Source: CBDCPI01 sp965220245 (GTDB taxonomy: Bacteria; Chloroflexota; Dehalococcoidia; Lucifugimonadales; UBA3495). Taken from it: a stretch of 64,000 nt of DNA. Position numbers and translations under genes: made by a program. Below the pieces are notes generated by a model, which saw nothing but the letters and a program-made list of their open reading frames with translations, did no database searches and was not told the DNA's origin. Positions 33,752 through 42,219 of this stretch are shown one piece after another. Position 1 is the first letter of the stretch. Every line of letters starts with the position of its first letter. The stretch spans positions 1 to 64,000 of the forward strand of contig CBDCPI010000004.1 in NCBI GenBank assembly GCA_965220245.1. Direction: 5' to 3'.

Positions 33752-33856
33752 ATCTCCGGGTGTACCGGGAATGACATCTCTCCGGGTAGGCAATGGAAAG
33801 GTCCTGATTGTGCCCTTACGGGACTCACAGCACGTTGAATCTAACGGTCTGCTACT

Positions 33857-33993
33857 ATGAGAATACCCGGAGTCATCCAGCAAGGTGGGACAGAGGTGGG
33901 AACGCAGAACCCGGACATATTCGAGGTGATGTAGGAAAGGAAATCCTCAACCCCCGATTGGAGAGAATCCTGGCCGAGTTGGATGCGGAGTAA
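33857..33993 (+). CDS. possible short ORF before the Uma2 gene
   Basis: A frame ending at 33993 carries the protein-like text EILNPRLERILAELDAE three bases before the Uma2 ATG. A clean start is not obvious: an ATG at 33857 is in another frame and stops after 25 codons. This may be a small co-translated gene or a decayed one. No family is recognised. Confidence 0.25.
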
Positions 33994-33996
33994 ACT

Positions 33997-34599
33997 ATGG
34001 CGACGCTGAAACCGCGCATCGGGACGCGGCTGTCCACCGAAGAGTTCCTGGAATTGCCGGATACGTTCGACAAGCGGAAGATGGAACTGGACGAGGGAGA
34101 GTTGTACATAATGCCCCGGCCACGGACCGGACACCAATTTTTGCAAATGCGGATAGGGGGGTACTTTGAGCGGCACCTTGACGAATTCGACGAGCCGCCT
34201 GCCGATGTGTTTCACGACGTTATCGTCGCCCTGTCGCTGGAACGCCGCACCCTATTGTCCCCCGACCTGGTTATCGTTCTGCGAGGCAGCCCAGGCACAG
34301 TGACCGATCGCATGATTGAAGGGGCGCCGAACATCGTGGTCGAAATCCTTTCCTCCGATCGCAACCGCGACTTGGTGCGCAAGTGCCAGCTCTATGCCGA
34401 AGCGGGCGTGCAGGAATACTGGACCTTCGACCCCCGTGGAGACACTGCCACACTGCTGGAGCTGCGCGGCGGTGAGTATGCCGAACAACGGGCCATGCTG
34501 GACGCCGCCGTTACCCTGACCACTCCGCTGCTTCCCGGCCTTGTCATACCTCTGGCGGACGTATTCCACCATCGCCGCCGCCCGGACCGGGGCGAGTAG
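33997..34599 (+). CDS. Uma2 family (DUF820) putative endonuclease
   Basis: 200 aa protein of the Uma2/DUF820 group, a restriction-endonuclease-like fold very common in cyanobacteria and Chloroflexota. Landmarks: LSTEEFLELPDTFDKRKMELDEGEL, SPDLVIVLRG (Asp of the PD motif), NIVVEILSSDRNRDL (Glu of the ExK-like position), KCQLYAEAGVQEYWTFDPRG. The DNA or RNA target and biological role are unknown. Confidence 0.85.
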   Translation: MATLKPRIGTRLSTEEFLELPDTFDKRKMELDEGELYIMPRPRTGHQFLQMRIGGYFERHLDEFDEPPADVFHDVIVALSLERRTLLSPDLVIVLRGSPGTVTDRMIEGAPNIVVEILSSDRNRDLVRKCQLYAEAGVQEYWTFDPRGDTATLLELRGGEYAEQRAMLDAAVTLTTPLLPGLVIPLADVFHHRRRPDRGE

Positions 34600-34706
34600 T
34601 GACCGCTTGGGCCGCCGTTTTCGCGCCCGTTGCGCTGCCCCATGTCCATAGGCATCAAATCAACCGGTCCCGGTACACCTAACCGCACCGGGACTCATTA
34701 ACGATA

Positions 34707-34826
34707 ATGAGAGAAGGGTTTCAAAGAGGTTGTGGATTCGGGTTCGGGTGCGTCTTTGCGGGCGTCGCCGCAATAATTATCGTGCTTGTGATACTGGCTA
34801 TATTGGGTGTCTTTACCGGCGGCTGA
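34707..34826 (+). CDS. 39-residue membrane miniprotein
   Basis: Short ORF, Met-Arg-Glu-Gly-Phe followed by a Gly/Phe/Cys pattern (GCGFGFGCVFAGV) and a single TM helix (AIIIVLVILAILGVF) ending TGG. The composition (basic start, glycine zipper, one TM) looks selected rather than random. No strong ribosome site precedes it. It would be overlooked by length-filtered gene finding. It lies 108 bp after the Uma2 gene. Confidence 0.4.
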   Translation: MREGFQRGCGFGFGCVFAGVAAIIIVLVILAILGVFTGG

Positions 34827-34944
34827 GGCGCTGACATCGCGGCAGGATTCTTCGTGCAACCAACCCAGGGAGTCTTGGCGCCTGAGCCAGGTGAACCTTG
34901 GCCGCTACACCACCATGCTTAGCTAGCGGGCAATTAGTCGCCCC

Positions 34945-35745
34945 CTACTTGCGGGTAGCCCGGCCTTTTAGGGCGGCCAAGGCCAGGCCGATGCTCACAA
35001 CTCCCACTCCCAGTATGGCAGCCAGTCCTTTGACCAGGACCAGCGGTTCCCAGCCTGAGGACACCAGAGAACGCAGGGCCGCCAACAAATAGGTAACCGG
35101 GTTGTAGTCGGCGGCAGTGCCCAGCCATCCGGTCATCGCTTCCTGCGGGACGAACAGGGTCGTCATAAAGAGGAACGGGAAGAACAGCAGAAAGCTCATG
35201 TTGACGGCAGCGGCATTTCCGGTCTTGAGGGCGATGGCATAGGGGAAGCCGGTGAATATCAGGCTCCACAGTCCGCTGAGGAACATAAAAACCAGGATGC
35301 CCGGTATTCCCGTGGCGAAGCCCACACCGGCGATGAAGCCCATGATAACTACCGGTATCGTGAGAGCAATAACCAAAGCAAAGTCAGCCACCATCAGCCC
35401 TAGCAGCAAAGCCAGCCGGTTTACCGGCGAAATTACCAGGCGATCAAAATAACCGCTCTGGATATCGGTTACCACAGTGATGGCCCGAGAGACCCCGGTC
35501 ACGGCGAAGAGGACAGCTACCGGAAGCTGAAAGGCACGGTAATCGAGACCGGGCATACCTTGGGCCACGTCGTCCAACGCTCCCACGATCATGATGTACA
35601 TGAATACGGGGATTACCAGCGCCGAAATCGTCACCTCGGGGTCCCGCAGCACCGAGCGTAATGCCCGCTGGGCAACACTGGCGGTGTCCCGGGTGAACCC
35701 TCCCTTTCGGGCCAAGGTTGTGGTCATAACGGGTACCGATGTCAT
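34945..35745 (-). CDS. ABC-2 type transporter permease (DrrB-like)
   Basis: Integral membrane subunit (266 aa) with six hydrophobic segments, of the ABC-2/DrrB export family. Conserved text: LPVAVLFAVTGVSRAITVVTDIQSGYFDRLVISPVNR (key element GYFDRLVISP), LFFPFLFMTTLFVPQEAM and GWLGTAADYNPVTYLLAALR. It is the partner of the ATPase gene 47 bp upstream in the same direction. The likely role is export of a drug, glycolipid or other hydrophobic product. Confidence 0.9.
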   Translation of the reverse strand: MTSVPVMTTTLARKGGFTRDTASVAQRALRSVLRDPEVTISALVIPVFMYIMIVGALDDVAQGMPGLDYRAFQLPVAVLFAVTGVSRAITVVTDIQSGYFDRLVISPVNRLALLLGLMVADFALVIALTIPVVIMGFIAGVGFATGIPGILVFMFLSGLWSLIFTGFPYAIALKTGNAAAVNMSFLLFFPFLFMTTLFVPQEAMTGWLGTAADYNPVTYLLAALRSLVSSGWEPLVLVKGLAAILGVGVVSIGLALAALKGRATRK

Positions 35746-35792
35746 TCTTGCTTGCCTCTAGCTACTGTCCGCGATTTAATCAGCCGGTCGGG

Positions 35793-36785
35793 TCAGTGAT
35801 CGGCGGTCCCGGCAGCTACTCCGGACCTGGCGTTGTCACTGTCCTGCAATCGCCCGCCGGTCACCTGCAGAAAAACGTCGTCCAGCGTTGGAGTGCGTAG
35901 GGTCAACTCTTGGACGGCGATGTTGCTCTGGGCTAAAGCCAGGGCGACACTGCTGATCAAAGCGGCCCCGTTGGCGACGCTGACGGTCAGCTCTTGGCCG
36001 CGGGAGTCCACATGGGCCACCTGAGGAATGCCCATTAGAGCCTCAGCCGCGCCCGGCGCTTCCCCGTCAAGCTTGACCACGATTAGGTCCGAACCGCGGG
36101 CCCGTTTCAAGTCGGCGGGAGTGCCCTCGGCGGCCAATACGCCCCGATCGATAATTCCGACCCGGTGGGCCAAGGCGTCGGCTTCCTCCAGGTATTGGGT
36201 GGTAAGGAAAATGGTCATCCCCAACTCGCGATTGATGTTGCGGACCTCTTCCCAGATGCGAGACCGGCTAATCGGATCGAGCCCGGTCGTGGGCTCGTCG
36301 AGGAACAGGACGACCGGGTTGTGGATCAGGGCCGCCGCCAGATCGACGCGGCGCTTCATGCCACCCGAGTAGGTGCTGATCATCCGGTCCATGGCATCGC
36401 CAATATCCACCAGACCGGAGAGGTCGCTGATTCGTTGGTCCACCTGCTTTGACGATAGGCCGTATAGCTTGCCCTGAAGGCGCAAGAGTTCCCGGCCGGT
36501 CTGCTTGTTATCCAGTGCTGCCTCTTGTTGGGCTGCTCCGATGCGGAGACGCACCTCGGTTGGCTCCCGAATCACATCGTACCCGGCAACCTGAATCTGC
36601 CCTTCGGTCGGCGCCAGCAAGGTGATGAGGACCCGTATAACAGTAGTCTTGCCAGCCCCGTTCGGACCAAGGAATCCGTAGACCTCTCCGCGGTGCACCC
36701 TCAGGTCAATCCCGTCGACGGCCCTTACCGGGCCAAAGTCGCGCACCAAGTTTTGGGTAAAGATAGCGTCGTTATCGTTACTCAT
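35793..36785 (-). CDS. ABC-2 type transporter ATPase (DrrA-like)
   Basis: Daunorubicin-resistance-type ATPase (330 aa). Walker A GPNGAGKTT, LITLLAPTEGQIQVAGYDV, signature YSGGMKRRVDLA, Walker B VVLFLDEPTTGLD, TTQYLEEADALAHRVGIID and the C-terminal DrrA-specific domain (LTLRTPTLDDVFLQVTGG) are all present. It is first gene of a two-gene exporter operon with the permease at 34945. Confidence 0.93.
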   Translation of the reverse strand: MSNDNDAIFTQNLVRDFGPVRAVDGIDLRVHRGEVYGFLGPNGAGKTTVIRVLITLLAPTEGQIQVAGYDVIREPTEVRLRIGAAQQEAALDNKQTGRELLRLQGKLYGLSSKQVDQRISDLSGLVDIGDAMDRMISTYSGGMKRRVDLAAALIHNPVVLFLDEPTTGLDPISRSRIWEEVRNINRELGMTIFLTTQYLEEADALAHRVGIIDRGVLAAEGTPADLKRARGSDLIVVKLDGEAPGAAEALMGIPQVAHVDSRGQELTVSVANGAALISSVALALAQSNIAVQELTLRTPTLDDVFLQVTGGRLQDSDNARSGVAAGTADH

Positions 36786-37019
36786 GTTCGTCTCTTTGGT
36801 CCGTCACTCCGTTCAATAAATCCCCAAACTTATGAGGTCCCGCTACATCATCCCCGGTTTCAGGGCATAGAACATCCACTGACTGTCCTCGGCATGAATC
36901 AAGAAAGGAGTTTAGACCAGGGAATCCAGCGACCGGGGGTTGTTAAGAGCTTACATCTAGTGTATCAGGAAATTCAGGCTGCCGTGACCCCACGCTGTCA
37001 CCCCGGCAGGGTCTTTTCA
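36786..37019. other. intergenic region upstream of the DrrA-like gene
   Basis: No gene or near-consensus promoter was seen. The right part contains GTGACCCCACGCTGTCACCCC, likely a partial copy of the palindromic repeat at 37020-37122. Confidence 0.35.
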
Positions 37020-37122
37020 TTGTCACCCCGAGCGGAGCGAGGGGTCTAAAATCCTTGCCGGGAGAACGGTTTAACCGCCAAGAATTTTAGATTCTTCGCC
37101 GCAAAGCGGCTCAGAATAACAT
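37020..37122. repeat. palindromic repeat family 2, copy 2
   Basis: It starts TTGTCACCCCGAGCGGAGCG and ends GGCTCAGAATAACA, with inner GGGGTCTAAAATCC and TTTTAGATTCTTCG arms. It matches 19567-19674 in both arms and differs in the middle. Confidence 0.6.
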
Positions 37123-37169
37123 CTGCCGGAGGGCGGCTTCCGGTTTTCACCAAGAATGAAAAGGCTTGG

Positions 37170-38105
37170 TCACCCCGCCTCGCCATAAGCCCAGGCCCTG
37201 ATTATATGATAGGCGATGGCCATGGAGCCGGGGATGGCTAAAACATCACTCTTTTCTTCCAAGGCAAGGATGACCTCTTCCCGCTCAAACCAGCGGACGT
37301 CAGCCATCTCTTCATCGTCGAAAGCGATCTCGGTGGTCGCGGCATCGGCATGGCACCCGATCATCAAGGACGATGGGAACGGCCAGGGCTGGGATGAGTG
37401 GTAATGCACCGCCCCTACCCGGATGCCGGCCTCCTCCATTACCTCTCGGGCCACGGCCTCTTCGATGGACTCCCCTTGGTCCATAAACCCGGCGAGGGCG
37501 GAGTACCTCCTCATCTGCACCAACCGGCCCCGGGACTGGCCCAGCAAGCAGCGGTCACCGTCGGAAACCACCGTGATGACCACCGGATCAGTCCTTGGAT
37601 AGTGCTCGGTATTGCACTCGGGACAACGACGGACTTGGCCGCCGCGGGCGATGTAGGAGGGATGACCGCACACCGAGCAAAACCCGTGGCGGTTATGCCA
37701 GCTTAATTGGGCCCGGGCCTGGGCAATGATTCCCGAGTCGGGACCGCTTACGTACTCAGTGGCCGCTCTGGCATCTTCGAAACTGAGTAGCCCCCGGTCT
37801 TGAAGTTGGGCTGCGGCTTGCTCGTTGCCCGTGATGTCGACAACGAAGTGGGCGGCTCCATCCAACAGGCCCAGGAATACGGGGGTGGCTTCAACGCCCA
37901 ACCGTTGCAGGTCGCCGGGGTTGAGCCAAGTGAGTCCGTGGGCGGGCGCCGGGGCAATGGGCACGTTCAAGTCCAGCATGGGCAACAGCTTAGAGGAGGG
38001 GTCCACTGCGGCGCGGGATATCCACTCCTCGTCGCGGCGTTCCCGCTCGCCCCGGTCTAATGGGTTAGCGCCGTACACATGGGGAACAAGGATATTCTGG
38101 TTCAT
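37170..38105 (-). CDS. nudC: NAD(+) diphosphatase / mRNA decapping Nudix enzyme
   Basis: NudC family (311 aa), hydrolysing NADH to NMNH and AMP and removing NAD caps from RNA. The zinc ribbon has the four Cys in FCSVCGHPS and RRCPECNTEHYPR. The Nudix box reads GFMDQGESIEEAVAREVMEEAG (GE, then REVMEEAG), and the family-specific SQPWPFP follows. The N-terminal domain is complete. A C-terminal acidic/aromatic tail (MADVRWFEREEV) is typical. Monocistronic. Confidence 0.94.
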   Translation of the reverse strand: MNQNILVPHVYGANPLDRGERERRDEEWISRAAVDPSSKLLPMLDLNVPIAPAPAHGLTWLNPGDLQRLGVEATPVFLGLLDGAAHFVVDITGNEQAAAQLQDRGLLSFEDARAATEYVSGPDSGIIAQARAQLSWHNRHGFCSVCGHPSYIARGGQVRRCPECNTEHYPRTDPVVITVVSDGDRCLLGQSRGRLVQMRRYSALAGFMDQGESIEEAVAREVMEEAGIRVGAVHYHSSQPWPFPSSLMIGCHADAATTEIAFDDEEMADVRWFEREEVILALEEKSDVLAIPGSMAIAYHIIRAWAYGEAG

Positions 38106-38280
38106 GGCCTCGTCCGGTCCTGGATTTACCTTGGGATGTGGGATATATTGTGGTACGAAATCCGCGATTCGTCCACTATAAGCAAGACAGATCGCGGTCC
38201 GGTCAAGGGCATTGTGCTAACCTTAGAGCTTGCCTTTGGCCTGTTGAAGAGACGACACGGTGCTCGCCCTACCCGGCAAA

Positions 38281-38335
38281 TCAGCGGAGGTACTGCTCCT
38301 GCAGGGCGATGAATTCGTCGGTGCGGCTGATTGCA
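38281..38335 (-). pseudogene. orphan 3' end of an isocitrate-lyase-family gene
   Basis: On the minus strand this 55 bp encodes SRTDEFIALQEQYLR followed by TGA. It closely matches the C-terminus of the complete gene at 39024-39881 (NRTDEFIALQEQYLR) but with synonymous and other base changes. It is therefore a remnant of a second, diverged copy, separated from the intact gene by mazEF. Confidence 0.7.
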
Positions 38336-38338
38336 AGG

Positions 38339-38380
38339 TTGCTTGGAACTACTCGATGTATCTATAATATAGATACATCG
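38339..38380 (+). promoter_or_regulatory. mazEF promoter with 27 bp perfect palindrome
   Basis: CGATGTATCTATA (38354-38366), one central A, then its exact inverse to 38380. The -10 TATAAT (38363-38368) lies in the palindrome's centre; a -35-like TTGCTT is at 38339-38344 with an 18 bp spacer. The palindrome runs directly into the GGAGG site of the antitoxin gene, so repressor binding would block transcription, as is usual for MazE autoregulation. Confidence 0.75.
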
Positions 38381-38391
38381 GAGGTCCCTTT

Positions 38392-38631
38392 ATGGGTGCA
38401 AAATCGCACGTTTCCAAATGGGGAACTAGCTTGGCAGTCCGGATTCCCAAGCCCATCGCTGAGCAATGGGGCGTTCGGGAAGGTTCCGCTATCGAGATTG
38501 TACAACGCGGCGAAGAGGTTGTGCTGCGCAAAAGGACCTATGCCCTGGCCAGCTTATTGGCTCAAGTAACACCCGAGAATCTTCATGCCGAACAGAATTC
38601 CGGACCGGCTCAAGGCTACGAAGAATGGTAG
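38392..38631 (+). CDS. mazE: MazE-like antitoxin (AbrB/SpoVT fold)
   Basis: 79 aa swapped-hairpin DNA-binding antitoxin. HVSKWGTSLAVRIPKPIAEQ is the AbrB/MazE DNA-binding beta element. GVREGSAIEIVQRGEEVVLR completes the domain, and the C-terminal acidic tail (SGPAQGYEEW) would bind the toxin. Good GGAGG site 7 bp before ATG. It overlaps mazF by 7 bp and is preceded by a 27 bp palindrome. Confidence 0.92.
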   Translation: MGAKSHVSKWGTSLAVRIPKPIAEQWGVREGSAIEIVQRGEEVVLRKRTYALASLLAQVTPENLHAEQNSGPAQGYEEW

Positions 38632-38966
38632 CTAGGCAATATGTCCCTAGTCGAGGGGACATTGTCTGGCTGAGTTTTACACCCCAGGCCGGCCACGAGC
38701 AGGAAGGGTACCGTCCTGCCTTGGTGCTTTCTCCCAAGACTTATAACGAAAAGACCAGCCTGGCACTCTTCTGCCCCATCACATCCAGAGTCAAAGGGTA
38801 CCCTTTTGAGGTGCATCTGCCCTCCGCAAGCGCGGTCACAGGAGTAGTCTTGGCCGACCAGATCAAGAACCTGGACTGGCGTTCAAGAGGCGCTCGATTC
38901 GAGTGCGAGGCCACGCCACAGGTAGTGGGTGAAGTCTTGGACAAGGTCAAGGTCTTGTTGGAGTAA
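38625..38966 (+). CDS. mazF: MazF-family endoribonuclease toxin
   Basis: 113 aa MazF/PemK toxin that cuts mRNA at short motifs. PSRGDIVWLSFTPQAGHEQEGYRPALVLSP contains the conserved GD.vW and Q.G.RPA.V.S elements (the catalytic Arg in GYRPALV). ALFCPITSRVKGYPFEV holds the T/S of the active site, and VVLADQIKNLDW is the dimer strand. The ATG at 38625 overlaps the mazE stop. The toxin looks intact. Confidence 0.92.
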   Translation: MVARQYVPSRGDIVWLSFTPQAGHEQEGYRPALVLSPKTYNEKTSLALFCPITSRVKGYPFEVHLPSASAVTGVVLADQIKNLDWRSRGARFECEATPQVVGEVLDKVKVLLE

Positions 38967-39023
38967 CCTTTGCGTTCTTCCTAATGGACGCAGGCGTTGA
39001 ACACCGAGACGTTGCCCGCCCAG

Positions 39024-39881
39024 TTAGCGCAGGTATTGCTCCTGCAGGGCGATGAACTCGTCGGTGCGATTGACCGCACGCAATAGTTCCGGAGAGGCTT
39101 GCCGGTCACTCAGGTCTTCCAAGGCCCCGCCGTCTTTCAGGTGTTTCAGGCTGTCGTGAATGGCTTGGACCGCCACGGCAAAGGTGGGGTTCCCCAGCAT
39201 CAGAATCCGCACCCCGTTGGCGGCCAAGAAGGCGGAGTCGTTCCGGGCATCGGCGGGCGGGTTCAATACGCACAGCGGCAACGGTGTCGCTTGGCGCACC
39301 GCTTCTAGTTGCTCCCGGCTGCGGGACCCCGTCAGCATTAGCGCCTCGGCCCCGGTCTGGGAGTAAGCCTCAATCCGCCGGAGGGCCTCATCCAAGGGAC
39401 ATAGTCCCAAAGCCGCCGAGCGGGCCACTATCACCGTGGTGGGATCGGTACGGGCCGCCACCGCTGCTTCCAACTTTCCCACCTGCTCTTCGGTAGAAAC
39501 CAGCCCCGGGTCGGCCACATTGAAACGTCTCGGCACGAAATTGTCCTCGATTTCTATGCCGGCGACCCCCGCAGCCTCCATCTCCCGCACGGTGCGGACC
39601 ACGTTGACCGCGTTGCCGAAGCCGTCCTCGGCGTCCACCATCAAGCTAATGTCGCCCATGCGGGTAATGCGGCGGCAGTGGTCGACAACGTCGGACATGT
39701 TGGAAAGGACCAAGTCCGGGACAGCCAAGTTGGCCACTTTGCCCACGGAGCCCGAAAGTACACAGACTTCGTACTCCAACATTTGGGCGATGCGAGCGGA
39801 TAGAGGGTCGAAGATATTGGCCGCTAGGGTCCAGGTGGGCCGGGCCAACACTTCCCGAAACAGTTCGCGGGCGCGTGACAC
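39024..39881 (-). CDS. isocitrate lyase/PEP mutase family enzyme
   Basis: 285 aa TIM-barrel enzyme that breaks or forms a C-C or C-P bond next to a carboxylate. The metal site lies in LMVDAEDGFGNAVNVVRTV (DAxxGxG) and GIEIEDNFVPRR. The catalytic loop with the lyase motif K(K/R)CGH is absent, and the fold matches the oxaloacetate decarboxylase/2,3-dimethylmalate lyase-like branch rather than true isocitrate lyase. IVARSAALG replaces the usual IIARTDA, another departure. Start codon is GTG or ATG near 39881 (GTG here). It lies tail to tail with mazF. Confidence 0.85.
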   Translation of the reverse strand: MSRARELFREVLARPTWTLAANIFDPLSARIAQMLEYEVCVLSGSVGKVANLAVPDLVLSNMSDVVDHCRRITRMGDISLMVDAEDGFGNAVNVVRTVREMEAAGVAGIEIEDNFVPRRFNVADPGLVSTEEQVGKLEAAVAARTDPTTVIVARSAALGLCPLDEALRRIEAYSQTGAEALMLTGSRSREQLEAVRQATPLPLCVLNPPADARNDSAFLAANGVRILMLGNPTFAVAVQAIHDSLKHLKDGGALEDLSDRQASPELLRAVNRTDEFIALQEQYLR

Positions 39882-39903
39882 GGTATTTTCCTCCTCAATA
39901 TAA

Positions 39904-41052
39904 CTACCACTGCACGAACATGGGCATGACCACGTGGATGTAGTCCTCCGAGTCGGTAGGCTTGAAGACTCCGGGGCTGGAGGACGATGTGGTCTCCAAG
40001 GCTAGCTTGCCGCGTTCCAAGACGGAAAGCACGTCTAGCAAGTACCGGCTGTTGAACGCGATCTTGCTCTCATCGCCCTCGATACCGTCGGCGTCCACCT
40101 CATCCTGGTTGTCGCCTACTTCCTCAGAGCGGGCCGATATGACGATTTTTCCCTGGCTGACCCCGCCGTTGCTGGGCACCAGCTCAAGCCGAATGATGTT
40201 GCTTCCGTCCCTAGCGAATATAGCCGCAGTCCGCACCGCCCGCAGCAGCGCCGGCAAGTCCAGGACTGCTCTGGTGTCGTGGCGTTCGGGAATTAGCTGC
40301 TGGTAATTGGGGAAAGCGCCTTGAAGCAGTTGAGACACCACTTCCACCATCTCTCCGCCGTGGACCCGGAACATCACCTGACTTTTGGCCGGGGTCATCA
40401 TGATATCCACCGGTTCTTCCTGATCACCCAACAACCGGTTAAGCTCATTTAGCGTTCGGGCCGGAATGATGACCTTGATCTCCGACTCCACCGGCGACGC
40501 CAGCGTGCCGTGATGCACCGCCAGACGGAACCCGTCGGACGCTGCCAGGCTGAACCGGTCGCCCTCGATCTTCATTTCCACGCCCGTCAAGACCGGCCGA
40601 GACTCTTCGGTGGCCGCAGCTAAAGCTACCCGGGCGATGGCCGACTTCAATACCAACGGGTCTATCCGAGCGGAGACGCCGTCCTCCACCGTTGGTATGG
40701 GCGGGAATTCGCTGGCGTCGGTGCCGTGTATATTGGCTTGGGAGCGGGCGCAAGATAGCTGCAATACCCCGCTGCCGGGTTGCACCTCCAGGTCGATTTT
40801 GTCGTTGGGCAAGGAGCTAACGAACTCGGTCAACAAGCGGGCCGGGACGGTGATGGTGCCCTCTTCCTCAATCATCGCTCCGGTCCAAGTGGTGATCGCC
40901 ACCTCCAGGTTGGTCGCCGATAGCTTTAGCATCGATTGATCAACGCTGAGCAACACGTTCTGGGTTACCGGCAGAGTAGCCCGTGTCGCGACTGCCCTTC
41001 CGACGACGGCGAGCCCGCGGCTAAGGTTCTCCTGTAGACATGAAACTTTCAT
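39904..41052 (-). CDS. dnaN: DNA polymerase III beta sliding clamp
   Basis: 382 aa processivity clamp, a dimeric ring around DNA. Three DnaN domains are recognisable: MKVSCLQENLSRGLAVVGRAV with LSATNLEVAI; LPNDKIDLEV and ATEESRPVLTGV with LAASDGFRLAVH; and the C-terminal INSRYLLDVL-like segment (FNSRYLLDVLSVL), ending VVMPMFVQW, the normal end of the clamp (M-P-M/L). No dnaA or recF is adjacent, so this is not an origin region of the classic layout. Its start is 22 bp upstream-adjacent to nothing recognisable. Confidence 0.95.
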   Translation of the reverse strand: MKVSCLQENLSRGLAVVGRAVATRATLPVTQNVLLSVDQSMLKLSATNLEVAITTWTGAMIEEEGTITVPARLLTEFVSSLPNDKIDLEVQPGSGVLQLSCARSQANIHGTDASEFPPIPTVEDGVSARIDPLVLKSAIARVALAAATEESRPVLTGVEMKIEGDRFSLAASDGFRLAVHHGTLASPVESEIKVIIPARTLNELNRLLGDQEEPVDIMMTPAKSQVMFRVHGGEMVEVVSQLLQGAFPNYQQLIPERHDTRAVLDLPALLRAVRTAAIFARDGSNIIRLELVPSNGGVSQGKIVISARSEEVGDNQDEVDADGIEGDESKIAFNSRYLLDVLSVLERGKLALETTSSSSPGVFKPTDSEDYIHVVMPMFVQW

Positions 41053-41402
41053 CTGGGGTCACCTAATCAATGGTTGAAGTTAAGTCCGGTCAACGAGGCG
41101 CAGTGACTTGGCTGGGGAGGTAAATTTGGAGCACTATATGTCATTATGGCTTCATGGCCTCGCAAAAACAACTTTATCCTTGGTCTATTCCAGGCAGTGT
41201 GGCCCGCCAGCGAGGCCGGAAAGGTGGCCGCTGCCGGCGGTCAAAATCCGGGGCCGCATCTGCTATACTACCCGGCAGCGCCGCCAGAAGATGCCGATGC
41301 CCGCTTAGTATCGGGTCAGCCAGAAGTGCAGTCGTGAGCGGAGCTTTAAGGGACGACTATAAACTCGGCCGCTCACCGGGGCTAGTTTAGCAGAGAGGAC
41401 CC
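41053..41402. other. intergenic region between dnaN and alaX
   Basis: 350 bp between divergent genes. Several frames are open for 60-78 codons but none has family character. A TATAAA-like element near 41358 may belong to the right-hand gene's promoter; no matching -35 was found. Confidence 0.35.
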
Positions 41403-42113
41403 ATGACGGAACTTCTATTTCACGCTGACAGCTATCTGAAAGAGTTCCAAGCTGCCATCACCAAATCGGGGCCGGAGGGCGTAGCTCTGGACCGTACCGC
41501 TTTCTATACCGGCGGCGGTGGACAACCCCCGGATACCGGCGTTTTGGTCTACCAGGACCTAGAATACTCCGTTACCAAAGTAGGCCGCTCGGAAGGGGAA
41601 ATCATCCATCAATTGAAAGGCGCTCCGCCTCCTGTTGGCTCCAACGTCACCGGTAAGATCGATTGGGAGCGCCGGTACCGTCTGATGCGCACCCACACCG
41701 CCCTGCACATACTGTGCGGCGTGGTATGGCGGGACTACGGCGCCCAAGTCACCGGCGGTGATATGCACCCTGGAGAGGCCCGCATGGACTTTGAACTGGA
41801 GCAAATGAGCGCCCGGTTCGCCGAGGAAATTGAGGAGAAGATCAACGCCGAGGTATCGGCGGCCCGCCCCGTGATGGTGGGCAATTTGACGCGAGTTGAA
41901 GCCGAGGCTATTCCAGACCTAATCCGCACCAAGATCAACTTGCTGCCCTCGAACATCCATGAAGTCAGAACCATCGACATCCACGGCCTCGACTTACAGG
42001 CCGATGGCGGGACCCATGTCGCCAATACCCGGGAAGTAGGAATCATCAAGGTAGTCGGTCACGAGAGCAAGGGGCGTATCAACAAACGCTTGCGCATCGG
42101 GCTGGCCGACTGA
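41403..42113 (+). CDS. alaX: alanyl-tRNA editing protein AlaX
   Basis: Stand-alone editing domain related to the AlaRS C-terminal half (236 aa), which hydrolyses Ser- or Gly-mischarged tRNA-Ala. The zinc site is formed by RTHTALHIL (HxxxH) and the later GGTHVANTREVG (Cys/His position), and FYTGGGGQPPDTG is the glycine-rich tRNA-like motif. The size fits AlaX-M. Monocistronic. Confidence 0.9.
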   Translation: MTELLFHADSYLKEFQAAITKSGPEGVALDRTAFYTGGGGQPPDTGVLVYQDLEYSVTKVGRSEGEIIHQLKGAPPPVGSNVTGKIDWERRYRLMRTHTALHILCGVVWRDYGAQVTGGDMHPGEARMDFELEQMSARFAEEIEEKINAEVSAARPVMVGNLTRVEAEAIPDLIRTKINLLPSNIHEVRTIDIHGLDLQADGGTHVANTREVGIIKVVGHESKGRINKRLRIGLAD

Positions 42114-42155
42114 CCAAAAAAACAGCAGGGTCTTTTAGTTTTCGGCCCTAAGCCT

Positions 42156-42209
42156 CCCTTCGACAAGCTCAGGGCAGGCATTGCCGCTCACCTTGAGCTT
42201 GTCGAAGGG
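42156..42209. repeat. REP-like palindrome (CCCTTCGACAAGCTC family)
   Basis: CCCTTCGACAAGCTCA (42156-42171) pairs with TGAGCTTGTCGAAGGG (42194-42209). The same half-site occurs inside MITE copies A and B and just upstream in copy B. It directly precedes MITE copy D and may terminate alaX transcription. Confidence 0.7.
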
Positions 42210-42219
42210 CCGTCCACAT

